Assembly: GCF_040412425.1 (NCBI RefSeq)
Contig: NC_089756.1
Location: forward strand, 1,192,998 to 1,256,997
DNA length: 64,000 nucleotides
Reading direction: 5' to 3'
From: Macrobrachium rosenbergii
Lineage: Eukaryota > Arthropoda > Malacostraca > Decapoda > Palaemonidae
A model generated the notes under the pieces. The model saw only the letters and a program-made list of their open reading frames with translations. It made no database searches and was not told the origin of the DNA. This document shows, piece by piece, positions 11,481 through 22,491 of this stretch (positions are counted from its first letter, which is position 1; each line of letters begins with the position of its first letter). The position numbers and the translations under genes are program-made.

Positions 11481-12690
11481 GGCATCAGAAAAGAAGTCTG
11501 GGTTGGGGTTCAGAGTATGAAGGGACTTTCTTTTCGACAGGCTTTCTTCTGATAGCCACCAGTGCAGGTCAGATTGTATCTCTGGGGTGATCAGATAAAC
11601 CTGACTGTCTGGCTGTGTCTTCGTGTTCCAGCTGGCCTTCAGGTAAAACTGGAGTACTTTACCCAGTAGACTTGTTTATTGTTGAACCAAACAAGACGAT
11701 GGGGTTAGAAAACTCCTGGACTGTTTGAAAGCAGCTATGTACCCCCTTGGGGGACAGAAAAACTGAAAAAGCCAGAGTTCAGTGTAATCCCCAGATAGAG
11801 GATTTTGTGAGAAGGGCTCAACTGGGACTTATGGACATTTATAAGAAGGCCCAGCTCCTGGGCCAGAAGAAGAATCTTGCGTGTGCCCTCCATGCACTTG
11901 TCCTTCAACGGCGATCGGAGAAGCCAGTTGTGATTCTACTTCCTTCAAATAAGTAAAGACTGACGTTGATTCCCACGAAGTGGAGCTATTTCAATAGCAG
12001 AGCCATGACTCAAGAGAACACTTGAGGGGCTGTTGAAAGACCAAAGCAGAGAGTCCAAAACGGGTAAATGTTGTCTTGGAAGACAAACCTGATACTTTTT
12101 GGAACTTGGATGAATGGGGATATGAAAGCAAGCATCTTGCATATCTAGGGTTACCATCTGGTTGCCCTGGTGAATGGATACAAGGACTGAGTGGTTTGTC
12201 TCCATCTTGAACTTTGTCTTCAAGGCAAGTGATTGAAGGTGCTTACATCGAGGACTGGTCTCCAATCCCCCAATGCCTTTGGTACCACAATGAGACGATA
12301 TTAAACATCCCTCCGAGCTGGTGTCCTGATCTTCTGTGGCCCTTTTGTGTATGAGGGAGGAGACATCCTCCCACAGGGCTGCATGTCTCTCGGACCCTAC
12401 TGAGTAAGCTGTGAGTGTTATGGGAGAGGTGACTAAGTAGGGGAGGGGCTCTTCGAGAATGGAATGACATAGCCCTCCTTTAAAACATTGATAATCCAGG
12501 GCTCTGCTCCTCTTATCAGCCACCTCTCCCAAAACTCTAGTAAGCTGGCTATTACAGGCACATGACAGACTTCCGGTTCACTTCCTATGTGGTTTGGAAG
12601 AGCTCTTCTTGATGGCTCCGGATGAAAAACGGACATTGAGCAGAACCTGAATGGCATCCGAGGTCTCCTTCTACGAAAAGGCAATTGCTG
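11480..12690 (-). pseudogene. DIRS B1 reverse transcriptase remnant
   Basis: Minus-strand fragments include the N-terminal region ADKRSRALDYQCFKGGLCHS, the segment ETNHSVLVSIHQGNQMVTLD followed by MQDACFHIPIHPSSKKY (RT palm strand, D-A-x-F-H motif) and LDSLLWSF. It matches B2 at 19960-20590. The catalytic region after this is broken by frameshifts. Confidence 0.7.
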
Positions 12691-13145
12691 GAGGGGAGAG
12701 GTGGTCCTAGCTTGAAAAGAAGAGTCTAGATGTCGGGATGTCTAGATGGCTGTGTCAGCAAGTCTTGAGTCGTATTCATCTGTAAGTTTGATGCTATCTC
12801 TTTCTTGGCCAGTGCACCCACAACTCAATTCTGTGGATGTAAACATGATTTTGGCCGACGAGAACAGATCGACGAGATGAGCCAATAAAACTAGAGAAAT
12901 CTCCTTGGGAGGAGGCAGCAACTCCCAAAGAGGGAGCCTACCCGGTCACATAGGACAAGTACCTCTTGCGTACAAGACGAGAAAGAGGAAAAACGAAAAA
13001 TGCTTTACTCTGCTCTCTTTTGGTGGAAAGCCAGTCTTCTCTTCCTTAAAAGACAGAGGAGGATGAAAAGACCATCTTGAGGAGGCGTGTCCTGTCAGCC
13101 AGCTGGTTCCTTATTAAGAACATTGAGGCAGGTGAAGAAGGAGTA

Positions 13146-13504
13146 CAGTAAACCCCCCATATTCGTGGGGGATGTGTGCCACACTCTTCCGCCCTGCAAA
13201 TAGCTAAAATCTGCGAATACTTAAAACCCCTTTAAAAACACTTAGAACTACCTATTTTGATAGTTTAAACACAAGAAAAACCCTCTAGAAATGCTTATAC
13301 CTGATTATTTTAATAGTTTTATCATAAACAGTGCATTTAGTCATGAAAATTATATGAAAATACAGTAATTAGTGAATATTTCTCAGTGAAAAATACTGCG
13401 AATGGGCGAATTTCCTGCGAATAATGGGTAGATACTTTCCACAGAGAAAGCTGCGAATATGTGAGTCTGTGAATCATGAGAATGCGAATAACGGGGGTTT
13501 GCTG
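13146..13504. mobile_element. MITE, Tigger-like, CAGTAAACCCCC end
   Basis: 359 bp, starting CAGTAAACCCCCCATATTCG and ending CGAATAACGGGGGTTTGCTG, with TA at 13144-13145 and 13505-13506. The ends are imperfect inverted repeats, and the interior is a palindromic AT-rich sequence with repeated TGCGAATA pieces. It is inserted in the gag region of B1. Confidence 0.85.
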
Positions 13505-14026
13505 TAGCTGGGACAGAAAAAGGGAGAAAATTTCGCCATCAAACACTGCAGCAGGGCAGCATATGCCTAAGGAGAAGCAGGTTCTGGTTGAATCTCCTCT
13601 ACCGAGGAAAAAAGGACAGGTGGTCATCCTGAAGCAGAAGAAGCTTTCATAAGCAAGTACATAATCTGGGTCCACTGTTGTTTTTATAAGAAATAGAACA
13701 ATTTATCATAATATAACTCATAACATAAGTAATAGGACGAAAAAAGGAGATGGGCATCCGGGAGCAGGTGCTGCTGGGGGCTCAGGAGCAGGCACTGGGC
13801 ACTCAGGTGAGGTCACCTGTCACATAAGAGCAGGTGCCAGGCACTCAGGAGCAGGTGCCGGGTGCTTTGGAGCGGACGCTGGGCGCTTGGGAGTGGGCGC
13901 TTAGGTGAGATGGTCTCCGGACTGTTCCAGGAAGACACAGGTGGGCACTGATGGACAGGGATAGGAACAGAAGGGACCAAGGAGAAACTATTAAGATGGT
14001 CTGGGACTGCTCGGAGTCTGCTTATA

Positions 14027-14259
14027 CAGGCAGTCCCTGGTTATTGGTGGGGGTTTCGTCCCGACAGTGTGATGATAACCAAAAATTGCCGACAACCGAA
14101 AATCAGCGATAATAGCACCAATCCCGGTTATTGGCGCCGATAACTGGGGACTTTTGGCGCCAATAACCAGGGATCAGCACATATCAGTGCCGACAATCCA
14201 GTTATCGTTGTCGCTAGACAAGCCCCGTAAAATCGAATTACCAATAACGGGACTACCAG
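14027..14259. mobile_element. MITE, second CAGGCAGTCCC subfamily (TTATTGG type)
   Basis: 233 bp, starting CAGGCAGTCCCTGGTTATTGG and ending CCAATAACGGGACTACCAG, with TA on both sides. The interior is made of short GGTTAT/ATAACC palindromic units. It lies in B1 gag. Confidence 0.8.
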
Positions 14260-15419
14260 TACTGATTGACAGGCAAGAGTGTCTGGACACTGGGCATGGT
14301 CTTCAGAAGGGCGCTTAAGGGGCCGGGAAGAGTCCAGATAACGTTGTGGCCTTTCTTGTCCACCCTGTAGTCATCTGAATAGCTGGAGGACAATGGAGGT
14401 ATCTCCTTGGACAAGCCTTTCCATTTATAATAGACAACTACCCGTGGCAAACCCCATCTGCCTCCTTTGGAATTTGATATGTCTTCTCTCAGGTTTGGGG
14501 GAGCAGGACAGGGACCTCGGCCTAGGCAAACTGACGTGACTGATAGTGATTCCTTCACTTGCACTCCTTGGACAAGCCTTTCCAGTGGCTGTCTGCCAAC
14601 ACCTGGGAGTGGACCACAGGTGTGGCTGATGGGGCAACTACCCGTGGGCAAACCCCATCAGCCTCCCTTGTACTTTTGGTATGTCTTCTCCCGGGTTTTG
14701 GGGAGCAGGACAGGGACCTCGGTCTATGAGAACCAACGGGATGGGCAGCCATCTCTTCCACTTCACTTTCACAATCACTTTGCACTTCCTCTGCGAACAC
14801 TTTCTTTATAACCATTTCGAGAGTCTTCAAATCAGCGGCAGTACATACTACTGTACTAGTTTAAGCTTTGTATCAAATCTAGACTTGAGACTTGCGATGG
14901 TATTAGGACCGGAAGCATGGGAGCCAGGCAAGGGAGGAGAAGGTTGTCTAGTAGGAGGGCAAGCACAGTAGTAATAGGAGAAGGGAGAATAACAGAGCTA
15001 ACCTCTAAACTAGCTTTTGGTGTAGGCTGGTCTCTAAACTTTAAAAGCACTTTCCAGCATTAGAAGCTGGTTTACTCTTTCTATCTCTCTCTTTACATGT
15101 TTATGAACATTACATTCTTGCCCCCTATACTTAGCACAGATCGTATGAGGAAAGTAACAAGCTTTAGTAAGTCTCGACTTGCAGCCTAACTCGGCAAAGT
15201 AGCGAATACCAGAATATTGACATAATTCTAATAATTCACTGAAAACTAGTAAAAACTGCAAAAAATAAATTGCCTAAGCACTGTGTAGCATAAGTGCAAC
15301 CAAAACAAAACAGTTGTACTTCATCAAACACGAATATACTACAGGTAATAAAAAAAAAGCTGCTGCAAATGGCACGATATGTTTACATAATCAACAGAAA
15401 CAAATTGAATATGGTTGCT

Positions 15420-15562
15420 GGTTGTTCCTTCTTTTCCCGGTAGTGGGCAGGGTGTCGCCTACATAATAAACAAAAGAAGTGTTACTGCAAAATTTAAAAA
15501 GTTGCCGCGCGAGGTAGATACATTAGCTATGTGCTCACTTGGTAAGTTACTTAAATGAAACT
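15420..15562 (-). repeat. 5' inverted terminal repeat of DIRS B1
   Basis: Contains TAGTGGGCAGGGTGTCGCCTAC, GTTGCCG..GAGGTAGATACATTAGC and CTTGGTAAGTTACTT; it is the reverse complement of the block at 8195-8345. Confidence 0.8.
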
Positions 15563-16040
15563 GAAGTTTTATGTAAGCCCAAATTGTGTGGTCCATGTCG
15601 GGTCACACAAAATCACTGATCCCAGTCTAAAAACCCCAGTTTTTACATCATGCTCGGCCTTTGCAGAGGACATACCTCTTCCCTTGAGCTGAGTACAGGC
15701 CTATTGCTTACTGTAATTTGTGATTATCATCAAAATTAATGTTTGTAAATGCTTATTTGTGTAATGCCTCCACCATACATTTACAATGATAGCTGCTGCT
15801 TGTTTGGTAAGGCTTGCTTATAGAGTAATAGTTTTTATACAGTTATTTTATCATCTTTGTTTTCAAATTTATGTTTACTTTATACTGTACCCCAATAAAG
15901 TACTGTGGCTTTGCTCATGTTTGGTTCAGAGGAGACACAAATTTGTCTCCACTTTGGTCAGGTCCTCATTTACTATCTTACCCCAGAGTACAGATTGACC
16001 CCAGCTTATAACCTACCCAACAACTGTCCTGCTGCATTTA
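15563..16040. other. Intron sequence between DIRS B1 and B2
   Basis: Apparently single-copy AT-rich DNA. I see no gene or repeat structure in it. Confidence 0.4.
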
Positions 16041-16316
16041 CAGGCAGTCCATGGTTATTGGCGGAGTTCCGTTCCCGACAGTGCGACGATAACTGAAAAT
16101 CGGCAACAACCGAAAATCGGCGATAATAACGACAATCCTCGGTTATCAGCGCTGATAAATGGGGATCAGCGCCGCCGATAACCGAGAATCAGCGCCAATA
16201 ACCGGAGATTGGCGCCGATAACTGGAAATCGGTGTCGAAAATCCGGTTATCGTCGTCGCTAGACAAGCGCCGTAAAACCAGATCGCTGATAACCGGTGAC
16301 TGCCTGTATATGATAA
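16041..16316. mobile_element. MITE, TTATTGG subfamily, with internal palindromic units
   Basis: 276 bp, from CAGGCAGTCCATGGTTATTGG to CCGGTGACTGCCTG with TA at 16039-16040 and 16317-16318. The interior repeats a unit of about 30 bp built on CGGTTAT..GGCGCCGATAACC. Confidence 0.88.
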
Positions 16317-16331
16317 AATTTCTGAGAAATG

Positions 16332-16510
16332 AATAAAAACACGTATAAGTAACTTACCAAGTAATTACATAGCTATAGTTTCAACTCACACAGCAGCTTA
16401 AATTTTAAAATCGCAGTAGCGCTTCTATTGTTTTCGTGTAGGTGAGTAGCCCCACCCACTATCGGGAAACAAGAGGAACAACGCAGCTGAAGAGCTAAAT
16501 TTGTTTCTGC
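16332..16510 (+). repeat. 5' inverted terminal repeat of DIRS B2
   Basis: GTATAAGTAACTTACCAAGT, CACACAGCAGCTTAAATTTT and GGTGAGTAGCCCCACCCACT align with the outer parts of B1, B3 and B4. Confidence 0.82.
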
Positions 16511-16671
16511 CTGCTTCCAACTGAACATCAGTTGTATGCAGCAGCTTATTTTGACTTCTCATCGCATTTTGGTTGATATTTCTCCAAGATTTTGTGAAGT
16601 ATTCTTACCTTTGGTAGCTGTAGAGCTAGGTAGTGTTAGTTTAGGTTTTTTAAACCTGTTTTCTCCTGATT

Positions 16672-18425
16672 ATGTCAGACTCTAGTTCCTCTAGTGTTTG
16701 CTATTGCAGTGAAGGCTGCAAGACGAGATTGACTAAAGCTTCTTACGATTCTCACACTATTTGTATCAATTGTAGAGGACAAGTGTGCAGGAAAGATTTG
16801 ACTTGTGATGAATGCAGGGACTGGGATGAAAGGAAATGGAAGGTTTTAAGATCCCATTTGGATAAGCCTGCTTCTAGAGCCGAAAGTAGGGCTTTAGCTA
16901 GCATAGAATCTATGCCTAAGGTTAGTATGGTAGATAATGTGCCTGTTCTCTCTTCTTCTGTGTCTGTCATGTCTCCCATCACCAGCCCTCATACTATACC
17001 ACCTACTCCTTTGCCTGGCTCTCATGCTTCTGACCCCAATCCCATTGCCAGTCTTGAATCCAGATTTGACCAAAAAATCAGTCTGGTAGTGAATACCGTT
17101 TCAGAATTAGGGGCATCCCTAGAAGTCCTAATGGACAAAGTGTTTGTTGACAAAGTGCCTAGTGACAGTGCAGTATTAGTGGAGGAGGTGCCTACTCATC
17201 CCGCCAATTCTCCTAGACAAAGGTCCCTGTCATACTCTAAACCTGGGAGGAGTCATACCAGAGGTTCAAGGGAGGTTGGTGGGGTTTGCCCACAAGTAGG
17301 CGTCCCCTCAGTCGAGTCTGTTGATCAGCACCAGGCCTTGGCAGACAGCCATTGGAAAGGCTTCCATGTGGAAGTGCTCAATTGCCCTCCATTTCTGAGG
17401 ATTCCAGCCCTGACAAGAGGCACCAATGGCACTTTCCGGACGAGTCTCGGCTTTTAAAGAGGCACGCAGCTGATGCTGACTACTCTTCTCCGCTGCCCTG
17501 TAAGCAGTTCAAAGACCCCTTCGCCGCCCCTAGCCTTCATGCAGCGCATGGGACAGTCCTGAGCGTTTTTCTCCTGAGTGCCCATTTGTAGAGAACCAGT
17601 ATTTGGTGCCCAAGAGCCCCTCTAGTTCTTTGAAGTGCCTGTCATCTTGCAAGTGCCCATCTGCGTCTCCCAAGCGCCTGGCGCCAGCATTTGGCACCAG
17701 CGTTTGGCACCAGCCTTCAAGCTCCTAACACCAGCTTCAGTGTGCCCAGCGCCACCTCCTCAACTGACTGCTGCATGATCCATCTTTGGCCCCCATTCAG
17801 CGCCAACTTAGTGACATTTTGGGCTTACTTCAGAAAGCTCCTTAACAGCTAAGGCTCCTTCACTGTCCCCAGTCTCATCAGACGATGAGAACTTAGACCA
17901 TGAACCTGTTCCCACAGCGTACGCGGCTCCTCTGAAGTGCTTTCTGACAAGCTTTCTTAAGTTTTTAACTCCAGGAGCCCTGGTCTCCCCTGCCTCAACT
18001 TTCATGATGAGAAACCAGCCTGATAATAGTACCAGGCTCCCCAAGATGGTCCTTTCCTCCTCTTCAAGGAAGGCTTTTGAACAAAGTCAGAGTTTGGCTC
18101 TTGGAGAAGAGAGAGCAAGGAAATGCTGTTTTCAGTTTTCCTCCCTCTTGACTTTCCCATAGGAGGTATCTATCCTACGCCACTGGAGAAGCTCCTTCTT
18201 TGGGAGTCACTGCCTCCTCCCAGGGAGACTTTTCCGGTCTCTTCGATTCAGCACGTCGATCAGCCTTCTCGTTGGCAAAGATTATGTTCTCATTGACAGA
18301 ACTTGATCATCTGGTCAGGAACGTATTAAAAGTCTTTGAAGTTTTCAGCTTTTTTAGACTGGACGATAGGATCCCTCCCCAAGATCAAGGACTGCGGTGT
18401 ACACTCAGCAAGGAAAGTGAGGATA
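16672..18425 (+). pseudogene. DIRS family B gag-like protein, N-terminal and middle part (B2)
   Basis: The first frame (16672-17454, 261 codons) begins MSDSSSSSVCYCSEGC. It has a Cys/His-rich N terminus: CYCSEGC, DSHTICINC, GQVC, then TCDECRDWDERKW within residues 9-56. A predicted helical stretch with ESRFDQKISLVVNTVSELGA follows. Next comes one copy of the Ser/Pro/Arg module (PRQRSLSYSKPGRSH..EVGGVCP..ALADSHWKGFH). After 17457 the frame is lost, but family B gag similarity continues, for example at 18200-18300 (ASSQGDFSGLFDSARRSAFS, LTELDHLV). The start fits the position just inside the terminal repeat. It probably forms the element's RNA-binding structural protein. Confidence 0.72.
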
Positions 18426-18949
18426 CAGTTTTCATTAGATTTCATTCATCGAATTTTAATTTTTTTCTTACAGAAAACACATAATCTCAGTAAATTTACT
18501 CTAGAATATGAAAATACAGTGCAAATTATATCATATATGTTAAATCTGCAAAACAAAAATGTTCAGATACTTAAAAACACCATGCATGTCTGAAGTAATC
18601 AGAATTTCTCAGATGACTTCGTTCATAGAGATCTAAAAGATAGTGTGTAGATATCTCGGTGTAGTACTGTTTATCAGAACGGCAGTATTTACTTGTTTTC
18701 TGTTATGAACAGGCTTATTATTCCATCATCATGCGAGGTAATGATAATTTCTTTAATTTTTACACATTCATATTTGTATTTCACGGTGTTAAAAGTCAGC
18801 TGGAATTAATGGCAGTAAATGTTGTGACAGCTAGGTTAGATTGACCAAATCTATTTAAATCCGCAAGAGTGTTCTCTATGATGTGAGGAGCAGCGCAAGT
18901 ACTTCGGCAGGAAAACACAAGTAACTGGATGTTTCTTGACATTGCCATA

Positions 18950-19034
<85 letters not shown>

Positions 19035-19499
19035 GCTAAAACATACTATAAAAATGTAGTATTGCTCAATCTCTTAAAAAAAAAGAAACGAAATGAGTAG
19101 CTCTACATATAGGCCTAGGCTTACGCAGCAGCAGACTCTCTCTCTCTCTCTCTCTCTCATCATAACATTGCATTCGTTCCTTTATTGTGCCCCACGTTTT
19201 TCGTTGGATATTGCTCAGATTTAACTCTTGATTTCATTATGGAAGATCGCATTTCCGATTATGCAAGCATTCCGTTCATTGTTGTGTCATAAATTCATTT
19301 GTATAAGTTACTTGGTAGGTTATGTCGAAAAATGTTTATTTTGCTCAGAACTGTCGCTGCAAATTACAACTTGAACGAATACTGTGAAGCTTACTACTAC
19401 ATTTAAGTATCAATGATTTCAGATTCGTAGAGTATGACTGAAAGTTATAGGAGGTCAAGCATTATTGAGCAATATATGTCCGAAAATTTAAAAAAACTG
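18426..19499. mobile_element. TA-flanked 1.07-kb DNA element inserted in B2 gag
   Basis: The ends read CAGTTTTCATTAGATTT and, from the other side, CAGTTTTTTTAAATTTTCGG. They are flanked by GGATA before and TATCC after. Removing it with one TA rejoins gag in frame (GAG GAT A|TC CTA). It contains (TC)n tracts at 18955-19030 and 19136-19158 and has no coding potential. Confidence 0.7.
18953..19030. repeat. (TC)n microsatellite
   Basis: Uninterrupted TC dinucleotide tract; the minus-strand Glu/Arg frame over it is an artefact. Confidence 0.98.
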
Positions 19500-19960
19500 T
19501 ATCCTAACTTTCCTTGCCGAGTGTACATCAGATGGCTTGGCATCTTGTCTTGTGCAGACAGAGTCATCAGGGACAGCTTCCTGGAACTTGCTGCTGTTTT
19601 CTCTCTGGGGGCCTCAAGAATAAGAGCTTTGGTGTTCCTTCACTATGAAGGAAGTTACTTCTACCCAGAAGTCAGCTCATCTCTTCTCTCCCTTGGACCA
19701 TCACCATCTCTTTCCCCAGTCCATAGTAAAGGAAATAGTTATGGACCTCCAGAAGAAATCGATGCAGGATCTTGTGGCACAGTCAACTAAACGACCTGAA
19801 GAGTCGGTCTTGTTTGGCATCAAGTCAGTCTCCCCACTCCAGCCACAGCCTTTTTGTGGGAGCAGACAGAGACTGTAGTCTAGACCTCGATCAAACGTAC
19901 ATTTCTCGGCCAGGACTATCAAGAGGACCTCCACCAAGCCTTCCTCCAGGTAGTGAAGAC
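19500..19960 (+). pseudogene. DIRS family B gag, C-terminal part (B2)
   Basis: It continues gag after the inserted element: a CADRVIRDSFLELAAVFSLG-like block, then a segment KEIVMDLQKKSMQDLVAQST and a region with QPFCGSRQR, changing frame at least once. The same text precedes RT in other B copies. No zinc knuckle is visible here. Confidence 0.65.
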
Positions 19961-20960
19961 TCAGTCCTCCGTGCACCAGTAGGAGCCAGACTTCTCCATT
20001 TTTGGGAAAAATGGAAGGTCAGAGGAGCAGAGCAATGGATAGTCAAGATTCTGAAAGAGGGCTACTCCTTTCCCTTCAGGGAAACCCCTCCCCCCCTTAA
20101 GTCACTACACCCATCATATTGACAGCTTACTCAGTAGGCTCAGAGGTTTTTGGCCCTTTCAGAAGAAGTTTCATTCCTCCTCAGGAAGAGAGCTGTAGAG
20201 GTGGTCGAGGATATCAACGCAAAGGGTTTTTACAACTGTGTTTGTAGCCCCCAAGTCATCGGGGGTTTGGAGACCTGTCCTCAATGTCAGTACTTTAAAT
20301 CTCTTCGTCCAAAAGGTTAATTCAAGATGGAGACAAACCATTCAGTCCTGTCATCTATTCACCAGGGCGAATGATCACTATCGATATGCAGGACGCCTAC
20401 TTCCATGTCTCCTTCCATCCGGATTCCATGAAGTACCTCAGGTTTGTCATCCAGGACAGAGTTTTTCAGTTTTGAGCTCTGTGCTTCGGCCTCTCTACAA
20501 CTCTGCAAACTTTTACTCGAGTCCTCGCTCCTTTCATGAAGTGGCTCCACCTTATTGGAATAAATATCTCCCTGTATCTGGATGACTGGCTTCTTCGGTC
20601 CCCTTTGAAGGAGAAGTGCATGGAGGACCTACAGAAGACCCTTCTCCTTGCTCAAGATTTAGGATTACTTGTCAATCTTCAAAAGTCCCAGCTGACTCTG
20701 ACTCAGGAGATTCTTTATTTGGGGATGACGATCAACCCTCGGAATTTTTGGGCTTTTCCGTCCCCCAAGAGAGTCAAGTCCTGCCTTCAGATGGTATGTA
20801 GATTTCTCTCTCTCCCGTCTTGTTTGGCCAAGCAGTGGATGGGCCGTTTAGGGACTCGCTTCCACCGAGCAGTTCGTCAGGTTGGGAAGAATCCATCTGA
20901 GAGTTCTGCAATTCTTCCTGAGAGCCAGCTGGGACAGGAAAACTCATCCTGACTCTGTTG
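19960..20960 (+). pseudogene. DIRS family B reverse transcriptase (B2)
   Basis: It begins near VGARLLHFWEKWKVRGAEQW and KILKEGYSFPF. It continues with a palm strand around 20370-20410 (a DMQDAYFHVSFHP sequence in one frame) and keeps the catalytic motif YLDDW at 20575-20589, followed by LGLLVNLQKSQLT and EILYLGMTINP. An in-frame TGA at 20473-20475 and frame changes near 20240 and 20530 break it. The YLDDW site has both Asp, so the loss is due to stops and shifts rather than active-site mutation. The enzyme would copy DIRS RNA (family knowledge). Confidence 0.8.
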
Positions 20961-20999
20961 TTTTTCCCATAACTCCGGAAATCAAGACATACCTGCAAT

Positions 21000-21850
21000 G
21001 ATGGCTGTGCAAAGAAAGACTTTCGGAGGGAGAATCGCTCCTTCCTCTGAGCCCCGGCCTAGACGCATCAGATCTAGGTCGGGGAGCCCTTCTGGGGAAC
21101 ATGGAAGCTTTCGGGACATGGTCCCTGGAATGGAAGAATCTCCACATCAACTTCAGGGAATTGAAGGCGATCCATTTAGGCCTACAATCCTTCTTGACCA
21201 TGCCTTTCAACAAGACAGTGGTGGTCCACTCGGACAACACCACAGCTCTGTCTCACATCAAGAAGCAGGGCGGGACTCACTCCTTCTCCCTCTGCAAGGC
21301 AACTAGGGACCTCTTTCTTTGGGCAGAGCAGAATCGTACCAAGATTGTCACTCGCTTCATACAAGGGAAGTTGAACGTACTGGCAGATGAACTGAGCCGT
21401 CGCAAACAGGTCCTTCCCATAGAATGGACCCTTGATTCATTGATATGCATCGACCTGTGGAAGCTGTGGGAAAAAACAGCTCTAGACCTATTTGCAACGT
21501 CGAAAAATCATCGACTTCCTCTGTTCTGTTCTCAGGCCCCCAGACCCTCCGGTATGGGCGACAGACGGCATTCTCCAGAACTGGTCAAACTTAGACCTAC
21601 TGTATATGCATTCTGGCCATTCAGCATGGTCAGGGGAGTCCTAAACAAATTCCAGATGCATCACAACATGTCAGTGACTCTAGTAGCTCCATTCTGGCCT
21701 CCGAAGGAATGGTTCCCGGACCTTCTCAGACTTCTAGTAGACTTCCTGAGGCTCCTTTCACAAAGACCAGATCTTCTCAGACAGCCTCACTACAGGTGTC
21801 GGGCTCCTTCCACAAAGACCAGGTCTTCTCAAACAGCCTCACTTCAAGCA
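21000..21850 (+). pseudogene. DIRS family B RNase H domain and linker (B2)
   Basis: An open stretch (within 21101-21988) encodes WSLEWKNLHINFRELKAIHL, then VVVHSDNTTALSHIKKQGG and FIQGKLNVLADELSRR. These are the E, D and D-containing strands expected of the DIRS RNase H fold (E in RELKA, D in HSDNTT, D in LADELSR). A linker with DLFATSKNHRLPLFCSQ follows, as in other DIRS elements. The piece before 21101 is in another frame. Confidence 0.8.
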
Positions 21851-22076
21851 TTTGCACCGAGGTCTATCCGCTCTGGCCCTGACAGGCTTCAGACTGTCAG
21901 GAAGCTCATCAGAGCGAAAGGATTTTCAAGATCAGCTGCAGAAGCTATTGCAAGATGCAGACCTCAGTCTTCTTGCAAGGTGTACTAGGCCAAGTGGACA
22001 GTTTTCTGTAGCTGGTGTAGAAGACATAATGTCTCGTCTTCTCAGACGACCGTGACTCAGATCGCAGATTTTCTGT
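21850..22076 (+). pseudogene. DIRS family B tyrosine recombinase, N-terminal fragment (B2)
   Basis: Reads RLQTVRKLIRAKGFSRSAAE and then KVY before a stop; the sequence after it matches the core-binding start in B1. It is truncated at 22076 by a transposon before any catalytic residue. Confidence 0.7.
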
Positions 22077-22269
22077 TACAGTAAACCCCCCATATTTGCG
22101 TTCTCATGATTCGCAAACTCACAGATTCACAAGATTTTCTGTGGAACATATCTATAAATTATTCACACTGTTTCACTGGGAAATATTCACTAATTAGTGT
22201 ATTTTGATGTTTTCATGACTAAATATATTTTTGTATGATAAAAAAATTATTTGCTAATTTACAAATACT

Positions 22270-22271
22270 AT

Positions 22272-22322
<51 letters not shown>

Positions 22323-22370
22323 GTAATAATAATAATATCATAATAATAATAATACTGTAAGATCAAATAT
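22270..22370. repeat. (TAA)n microsatellite
   Basis: Trinucleotide AAT/TAA repeat, interrupted by CTGT. Confidence 0.95.
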
Positions 22371-22491
22371 TACGTAACTCAAAGAGAGAGAGAAACTCGT
22401 TTTCTCCCCTCCATTCAGGACGGACCCGACCCCATTAAAGCAAAGATAGATGCTCAGAATTGATACTGTTGAAATATTAAAATTATATTAA

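Larger units (their letters stand above)
12690..15290 (-). pseudogene. DIRS B1 gag remnant
   Basis: Minus-strand fragments of family B gag. Near 15150-15200 are an N-terminal Cys/His segment (GCKSRLTKACY..HTIC) and a KREIER stretch. At about 14253-14830 are two tandem copies of a Ser/Arg/Pro-rich module, seen as RPRSLSCSPKPGRRH..READGVCP and again as a shifted LGRGPCPAPPNLRE copy. Two TIR elements (13146-13504, 14027-14259) interrupt the region. Confidence 0.65.
8195..15562 (-). mobile_element. DIRS-like retrotransposon, family B copy B1
   Basis: A roughly 7.4-kb decayed element. Its 3' inverted terminal repeat and internal complementary region lie at 8195-8530, and its 5' terminal repeat at about 15420-15562. 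The two termini are inverted relative to each other (for example CATAGCTAATGTATCTACCTC near 8250 and GAGGTAGATACATTAGCTATG near 15515). On the minus strand the order is gag, RT, RNase H, tyrosine recombinase, all disrupted. Four short TIR elements interrupt it, at 8977-9353, 9890-10243, 13146-13504 and 14027-14259. Confidence 0.85.
16332..22076 (+). mobile_element. DIRS-like retrotransposon, family B copy B2 (3'-truncated)
   Basis: A + strand copy with 5' terminal repeat (16332-16510), gag, RT, RNase H and the first part of the recombinase. It is cut at 22076 by a TA-flanked Tigger-like element. A separate 1.07-kb element sits in gag (18426-19499). It is the best-preserved B copy for RT and RNase H. 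Confidence 0.88.

Noticed and set aside
8977..16316. CRISPR-like repeat spacing
   Set aside because: Repeats are dispersed TIR elements of 230-380 bp, not short regular repeats with unique spacers.
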